Positions 4,992 to 8,823 of a DNA stretch of 8,823 bases are shown here, piece after piece (the first letter of the stretch is position 1; each line of letters opens with the position of its first letter). The translations under genes were made by a program, and so were the position numbers. A model generated the notes under the pieces. That model saw only the letters and a list, made by a program, of their open reading frames with translations, was not told where the DNA came from and ran no database searches. Source of the DNA: an uncultured Collinsella sp. (GTDB taxonomy: Bacteria > Actinomycetota > Coriobacteriia > Coriobacteriales > Coriobacteriaceae); the NCBI GenBank assembly GCA_902494465.1, contig CABUTH010000079.1:1-8823 (forward strand). Reading direction: 5' to 3'.

Positions 4992-7436
4992 GTGAACGCC
5001 TTTGACCGCTACGCCCCGTTTATCCAAGACTTCATCTACTCCCACGATTGGGAGAGCTTGCGCTCTATCCAGGTTGCGGCGGCAGATGCCATCTTCAACA
5101 CACAGGACAATGTGCTCCTGACGGCATCCACGGCTTCCGGCAAAACCGAGGCAGCCTTCTTTCCCATCCTGACCGAGTTTTGGGAAAACCCGCCCGCAAG
5201 CGTGGGCGCCCTCTACGTTGGCCCCCTCAAGGCGCTCATCAACGACCAATTCGTCCGCCTCAACGACCTGTGCGAAGAAGCCGATATCCCCGTCTGGCAC
5301 TGGCATGGCGATGTCTCGCAATCACACAAGGCCAAACTCATCAAAAAACCGAGCGGCATCCTACAGATTACGCCCGAGTCGCTCGAGGCGCTCCTGATCC
5401 ATAAGCACATGGCGATCCCGCGCATGTTTTGCGACCTGCGCTATGTGGTTATCGACGAAGTCCATTCGCTCATGCGCGGCGACCGCGGCGGGCAGACGCT
5501 CTGCCTTATCGAGCGCCTCTCGCGCATGGCAGGCGTGCAGCCCCGCCGCATTGGCCTTTCGGCCACCATCGGCGACCCCGAGCGCACGGGCGCCTTTCTC
5601 TCGCAGGGAACGGGGCGCGACTGCGTTATCCCCCGCTTTGAAGAACCGCGCCGCGTGTGGCGCATCTCCATGGAGCACTTCTACAACTCGGGCCCCCAGG
5701 CTCAGCAACGAGGATTCGTAGGCACAGGTCCACAAGAAGCCGAGGTGCTCGCATGCGAGCGCATTGAGACGGCGGCGCCCGCGGCGCTGCCCGCATCCGG
5801 ACAAGACATGTGCCACAGCGGACAGCTTACACAGGAGGAACGCCGTCAACGTCGCGAGCAGGCACGGGGCAAGGCCGCTCCCAAAGACCGTCGCACTTCC
5901 TCGGCCCCCGAGGGCGAAGTCGACATCCCACGAGCGACCGAGCAGGCGCTTCTCAGCCCCACCGACACGGCGCCCGACAACGCCGACCCCGATATGGGCT
6001 ATATCTTTGAGCATACGCGCGGCCGCAAGTGCCTGGTCTTTGCCAACTCGCGCGAGGAGGCAGAGGCCGTGTGCTCCATGCTGCGCAGCTACTGCGAGAG
6101 CCGGCACGAGCCCGACCGCTTTCTCATCCATCACGGCAACCTTTCGGCATCGCTGCGCGAGACGGCCGAGGAGCTCATGCGCGACGAGGAGCAGGCGCAG
6201 ACAACCGTCACCACCTCTACGTTGGAGCTCGGTATCGATATCGGCCGCCTGGAGCGTGCCTTCCAGATTGACGCGCCGTTTACCGTCAGCTCCTTTTTGC
6301 AGCGCATGGGGCGCACAGGCCGTCGCGATCTTCCGCCCGAGATGTGGTTTGTCATGCGCGAGGAAGAGCCCGAGCCGCGCACGATGATGCCCGAAACCAT
6401 TCCCTGGAAGCTCCTGCAGGGTATCGCGCTCGTACAACTCTATCGCGAGGAAAAGTGGGTCGAGCCACCCGAGCTCGATCGTCTCCCCTACAGCTTGCTC
6501 TATCACCAGACTATGTCGACCCTCGCCAGCACCGGCGAGCTCACGCCGGCCGAACTTGCCCAGCGCGTGCTCACGCTCAGCTATTTCCACCGTGTCTCGG
6601 CAGACGATTACCGTGTGCTGCTACGTCACCTCATTAAGATCGACCATATCCAGGTCACCGAAGGTGGCGGGCTCATCGTGGGTCTCGCGGGCGAGCGCAT
6701 CATCAACAACTTTAAGTTCTACGCCGTGTTCCAGGAAAACGAGGAGTTTACCGTCCGGAGCGAATCGGCCGAGCTGGGCACGATCGTTAATCCGCCCCCG
6801 CCCGGTGAGCGCATCGCCATCGCCGGACACTGCTGGATTGTCGAGGAAGTGGACTGGAAGCGCCACACTGTCTTTGCCACGCAGGTCAAGGGCCGGGTGC
6901 CGGCCTACTTTGGCGACTGCCCTGGAGACATTAACACGCATGTGCTCGAGCGCATGCGCCAAGCGCTCACTGAGCACGCAACATATCCGTACCTTATGGG
7001 TAACGCACGGGCCCGTTTAACGCAGGCTCGTCATACCGCCGAGATTTCGGGCGCGGGAACTAAACCGCTCATCAACCTGGGCGGCGATACCTGGGTGCTC
7101 TTCCCCTGGTTGGGCAGCTACGCCTTCCTAGCACTCGAGCGCATGCTTAAAATCAAATGCGCCGCTGAGCTGGGCCTTCGCGGGCTCGATCCGTCACGCC
7201 CGTACTTTATGCAGTTTAAGATGAAGGCCGACGAGGAGACGTTCTTTGAGGTGCTCGCCGCCGAGGCCGAGAAGGACTTCGATCCCATCGAGCTCGTCTA
7301 TCCTGGCGAGGTGCCTTACTTTGACCGCTACGACGAGTTTGTTCCCGAAGAGCTCGTGCGCAAGGGCTTTGCCGAAGGCGTGCTCGACATCGAGGGTATG
7401 AAGCAGCGCGTTCTCGGCTGGCGCGACCACGCCTAA
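4992..7436 (+). CDS. sngC: Lhr-like DEAD/DEAH superfamily 2 helicase, Shango SngC / BrxHI-like
   Basis: The product has 814 residues from GTG 4992. RecA lobe 1 carries motif I TASTASGKTE (44-53, Lys51), motif Ia YVGPLKALINDQ (75-86), ITPESLEALL (126-135), motif II DEVH (155-158) and motif III SAT (190-192). RecA lobe 2 (about 337-460) carries KCLVFANSREEAE (346-358), motif V STLELGIDIG (409-418) and motif VI QRMGRTGRR (437-445). Between the lobes, about 100 residues (233-333) are polar, Arg/Glu/Pro-rich and probably disordered. The part after 480 matches the winged-helix and beta-rich accessory regions of Lhr-type helicases. The set of motifs looks complete, so ATP-driven 3'-5' unwinding of DNA or DNA-RNA hybrids is expected from the family. 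The gene lies 116 bp after the ATPase gene, on the same strand and beyond a hairpin element. Relatives pair with BrxD-type ATPases in BREX type 2 and with SngA/SngB in Shango. Confidence 0.9.
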   Translation: MNAFDRYAPFIQDFIYSHDWESLRSIQVAAADAIFNTQDNVLLTASTASGKTEAAFFPILTEFWENPPASVGALYVGPLKALINDQFVRLNDLCEEADIPVWHWHGDVSQSHKAKLIKKPSGILQITPESLEALLIHKHMAIPRMFCDLRYVVIDEVHSLMRGDRGGQTLCLIERLSRMAGVQPRRIGLSATIGDPERTGAFLSQGTGRDCVIPRFEEPRRVWRISMEHFYNSGPQAQQRGFVGTGPQEAEVLACERIETAAPAALPASGQDMCHSGQLTQEERRQRREQARGKAAPKDRRTSSAPEGEVDIPRATEQALLSPTDTAPDNADPDMGYIFEHTRGRKCLVFANSREEAEAVCSMLRSYCESRHEPDRFLIHHGNLSASLRETAEELMRDEEQAQTTVTTSTLELGIDIGRLERAFQIDAPFTVSSFLQRMGRTGRRDLPPEMWFVMREEEPEPRTMMPETIPWKLLQGIALVQLYREEKWVEPPELDRLPYSLLYHQTMSTLASTGELTPAELAQRVLTLSYFHRVSADDYRVLLRHLIKIDHIQVTEGGGLIVGLAGERIINNFKFYAVFQENEEFTVRSESAELGTIVNPPPPGERIAIAGHCWIVEEVDWKRHTVFATQVKGRVPAYFGDCPGDINTHVLERMRQALTEHATYPYLMGNARARLTQARHTAEISGAGTKPLINLGGDTWVLFPWLGSYAFLALERMLKIKCAAELGLRGLDPSRPYFMQFKMKADEETFFEVLAAEAEKDFDPIELVYPGEVPYFDRYDEFVPEELVRKGFAEGVLDIEGMKQRVLGWRDHA

Positions 7437-7450
7437 GACCAGTCTTTTTT
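7435..7450 (+). terminator. Weak candidate intrinsic terminator after the helicase gene
   Basis: AAGAC-CA-GTCTT (7435-7446) is a near-perfect small palindrome running into six T residues (7445-7450). It overlaps the helicase stop codon and lies in the 27-bp gap between convergent genes, where a terminator is expected. The stem is only four to five pairs with a tight loop, so its efficiency is doubtful. Confidence 0.3.
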
Positions 7451-7463
7451 GGGACGGGGAGAC

Positions 7464-8342
7464 TTACTTGTCGTGAAGGACGGTGCCGAGGAAGTCGGTG
7501 TCGAAGGGCACGGCTTCGGCAAAGGCGTAGTCGCCGTCGCTGGCGATGAGCAGGTAGTTTTCCTCGCCGGCGAACTTCGCATCGCCACATGGGACCACCC
7601 AGGCGTGGACGAATACCTCGAGTGCCGTGGCGGCGCAGTCGCGAAGGAACGTCACATCGCTCCCCTCGTTTGCGCTCACAATATTGGCCACGTAGATACC
7701 CCCGGGGTTCAGGCTGCCTCGCACCAGGCGCAGCGCCTCAACCGTCGCCAGCTCGCGAACGGGCTCGGCACCGTCAAAGCAATCGCTCACGACCACGTCG
7801 TAGCGACGATGACCCACGCTCGTCACACCCAGATACGAGCGAGCCTCGGCGGTAATCACCCGCAGGCGGTCGCCCACCGCGCGCTCCAGCTCGTCCAGGT
7901 AGAACCAACGGCGCGCCAAGCGCGTTATCTCTCCGTCATACTCGATAACGTCCATACGCAAGCCCTCGTGCGACACCAGCGCATATTTGGGACAAGCAAA
8001 CCCGCCGCCACCTAGCATAAGCATACGGCTGATACCGTGACCATAAGCGTCGTGCATCGCATCCTCAGCCTCAAACACGTCGTCAAACGCGCGATAGTAC
8101 GCAAAGACGGGCTCCGCCCAGCGCTCGCCAACGTAACTCGCGCTTTGGTAGACGCCGCCTTGAACCAATACGCGAACTTCGTCGCCGCCCTCATCGTGCA
8201 CGCGCTTTACACGCGCCAGCCCATTGCGGGTCCTCGCGACCTGCAGACAGGCAGCGCGAACAGCGACCGCGGCCGCACCAAGTGCCGCGGCTCCCAGGGC
8301 AACGCCGGCAACGACACCAGCAGAAACACTCGGCTTGTTCAT
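7464..8342 (-). CDS. Membrane-anchored spermidine-synthase-like protein (class I SAM-methyltransferase fold)
   Basis: The product has 292 residues from ATG at 8342 down to TAA at 7466-7464. A hydrophobic Ala/Gly/Val-rich segment (about 8-33) is likely a signal anchor. The Rossmann-type domain follows: GGVYQSASYVGERW (62-75), motif I LMLGGGGFACPKY (108-120), acidic strand end DVIEYDGEI (131-139), and YDVVVSDCFDGAEPVREL (181-198). In true spermidine synthases the last region is normally a DxxDP-type motif. Here it reads SDCFDG, as in the spermidine-synthase-like proteins often annotated as 'fused MFS/spermidine synthase' or methyltransferase. Polyamine synthesis should therefore not be assumed. 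The start follows directly after the stop codon of the Elp3-like gene, with AAGGAG (8349-8354) inside that gene's 3' end, so the two are probably one translationally coupled operon read away from the window's right edge. It converges on the helicase gene with a 27-bp gap. Confidence 0.8.
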   Translation of the reverse strand: MNKPSVSAGVVAGVALGAAALGAAAVAVRAACLQVARTRNGLARVKRVHDEGGDEVRVLVQGGVYQSASYVGERWAEPVFAYYRAFDDVFEAEDAMHDAYGHGISRMLMLGGGGFACPKYALVSHEGLRMDVIEYDGEITRLARRWFYLDELERAVGDRLRVITAEARSYLGVTSVGHRRYDVVVSDCFDGAEPVRELATVEALRLVRGSLNPGGIYVANIVSANEGSDVTFLRDCAATALEVFVHAWVVPCGDAKFAGEENYLLIASDGDYAFAEAVPFDTDFLGTVLHDK

Positions 8343-8823
8343 CTAGAGCTCCTTTTGCAGATAAAGGCCATGGTCGTAAAAACCCAAATGACGATAGTAC
8401 TCACGCGTGCCGATCGCGCTGATCACGTTGATGCGCACATAGCCCGCGTCCCGCGCCATCTGGCACGCACGCTCCACCAGCGACCGCCCCAGTCCATGAT
8501 GCTGAGCCGCCTGGCCTTGATCTCCCATGCGCGCCGCCATGCCGTACACGTGCACCTCGCGAATCATCGCCTCGTCCGGCGCCGTCGGCAACTCGTCCGC
8601 ATGCGCGGCAACAAACGCGCGATCGGGCAGCGACAGGCGCAAAAACCCCGCGATTTTGCCCTGCGGCGTCACCCACTGCAAAAAGCGCTCGTGCGTCACC
8701 GGCGTCTCGTACGCCACGCCCTCGTCAAGGGTCAACTCGCCCAGGTCGGCACCCGCCGTGCTGATCTCGCGATAGCGAATCTCACGCACCGTCGCACCGT
8801 CACCCCGAGCAGCCAGGCGGTTC
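8343..8823 (-). CDS. Elp3-like protein, C-terminal GNAT acetyltransferase part (5' end outside window)
   Basis: The minus-strand frame ends with TAG at 8345-8343 and stays open to the window edge, giving 159 visible residues. An internal GTG at 8789 has no ribosome binding site, and coding sequence continues upstream (NRLAARGDGATVREIRYREI), so this is not a small stand-alone acetyltransferase. The visible part matches the C-terminal GNAT domain of Elp3: a REI/REV-type junction, MIREVHVYGMA, the acetyl-CoA loop QHHGLGRSLVERA, and the very characteristic VISAIGTREYYRHLGFYDHGLYLQKEL ending, given here in part. Elp3 combines a radical-SAM domain with this GNAT domain and modifies the wobble uridine (U34) of tRNAs, forming the cm5U-type group. 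The radical-SAM half would lie beyond base 8823 and is not seen. The downstream spermidine-synthase-like gene begins at the next base after the stop. The Elp3 type is confident from the C-terminal motifs. Confidence 0.82.
   Translation of the reverse strand, partial: NRLAARGDGATVREIRYREISTAGADLGELTLDEGVAYETPVTHERFLQWVTPQGKIAGFLRLSLPDRAFVAAHADELPTAPDEAMIREVHVYGMAARMGDQGQAAQHHGLGRSLVERACQMARDAGYVRINVISAIGTREYYRHLGFYDHGLYLQKEL

Noticed and set aside
5361..6590. Long antisense open frame (409 codons) across the helicase gene
   Set aside because: It runs opposite a gene with all SF2 helicase motifs. Long antisense frames are expected in GC-rich coding DNA, and its sequence shows no domain.
1821..7436. 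Reading the ATPase and helicase as part of a type 2 BREX system
   Set aside because: BrxD and BrxHI relatives are present, but no PglX methylase, PglZ, PglW or PglY gene occurs, and both flanks are unrelated genes. The TerB gene in front fits Shango better.
7464..8342. Calling the gene a true spermidine synthase (speE)
   Set aside because: The polyamine-site region reads SDCFDG in place of a DxxDP-type motif, and the protein has an N-terminal membrane anchor, so only 'spermidine-synthase-like' is supported.
8343..8789. Stand-alone 148-residue GNAT acetyltransferase
   Set aside because: The frame remains open to the window edge and the C-terminal motifs are those of Elp3, so the GTG at 8789 is internal.
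1..8823. tRNA, rRNA, CRISPR array, transposase or attachment-site search
   Set aside because: Reading both strands by eye, the window is almost wholly coding. No regularly spaced repeats, cloverleaf-like sequence or mobility gene were found.

Overview
The window looks like chromosomal DNA of a GC-rich Coriobacteriia-type actinobacterium; a Collinsella-like gut organism is my best guess. This rests on estimated base composition, GTG starts behind strong Shine-Dalgarno sequences and the look of the proteins. No rRNA or other marker is present, so the taxon is an inference. There are seven protein-coding genes, two of them cut by the window edges. I see no tRNA, rRNA, CRISPR array, transposase or integrase gene, and no gene-free stretch longer than about 120 bases.

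Layout: bases 2-898 (+) are the 3' part of an unrecognised gene. Bases 1017-1733 (+) encode a DUF554-family multi-pass membrane protein, preceded by a 7-bp inverted repeat that could be an operator. Bases 1821-7436 (+) form a three-gene unit: a TerB_N/TerB_C protein, a DUF2791-type (BrxD-like) P-loop ATPase and an Lhr-like DEAD/DEAH superfamily 2 helicase. The other side is convergent: 7464-8342 (-) is a membrane-anchored spermidine-synthase-like methyltransferase-fold protein. Just upstream of it on the minus strand is the C-terminal GNAT part of an Elp3-like protein (8343 to the window edge).

The main result is the three-gene unit. Its order (TerB protein, ATPase, helicase) matches the anti-phage system named Shango (SngA, SngB, SngC). 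The ATPase/helicase pair also resembles the BrxD/BrxHI pair of type 2 BREX, but no methylase, PglZ-type phosphatase or PglW-type kinase is in the window. The first two genes overlap by 8 bp. The third follows a 116-bp gap holding a hairpin-forming, repeat-like sequence, so its expression may be set separately. The likely working model is a DNA-processing immune complex in which the ATPase and helicase act on nucleic acid and the TerB protein senses or scaffolds. The model is inferred from family knowledge and was not demonstrated here.
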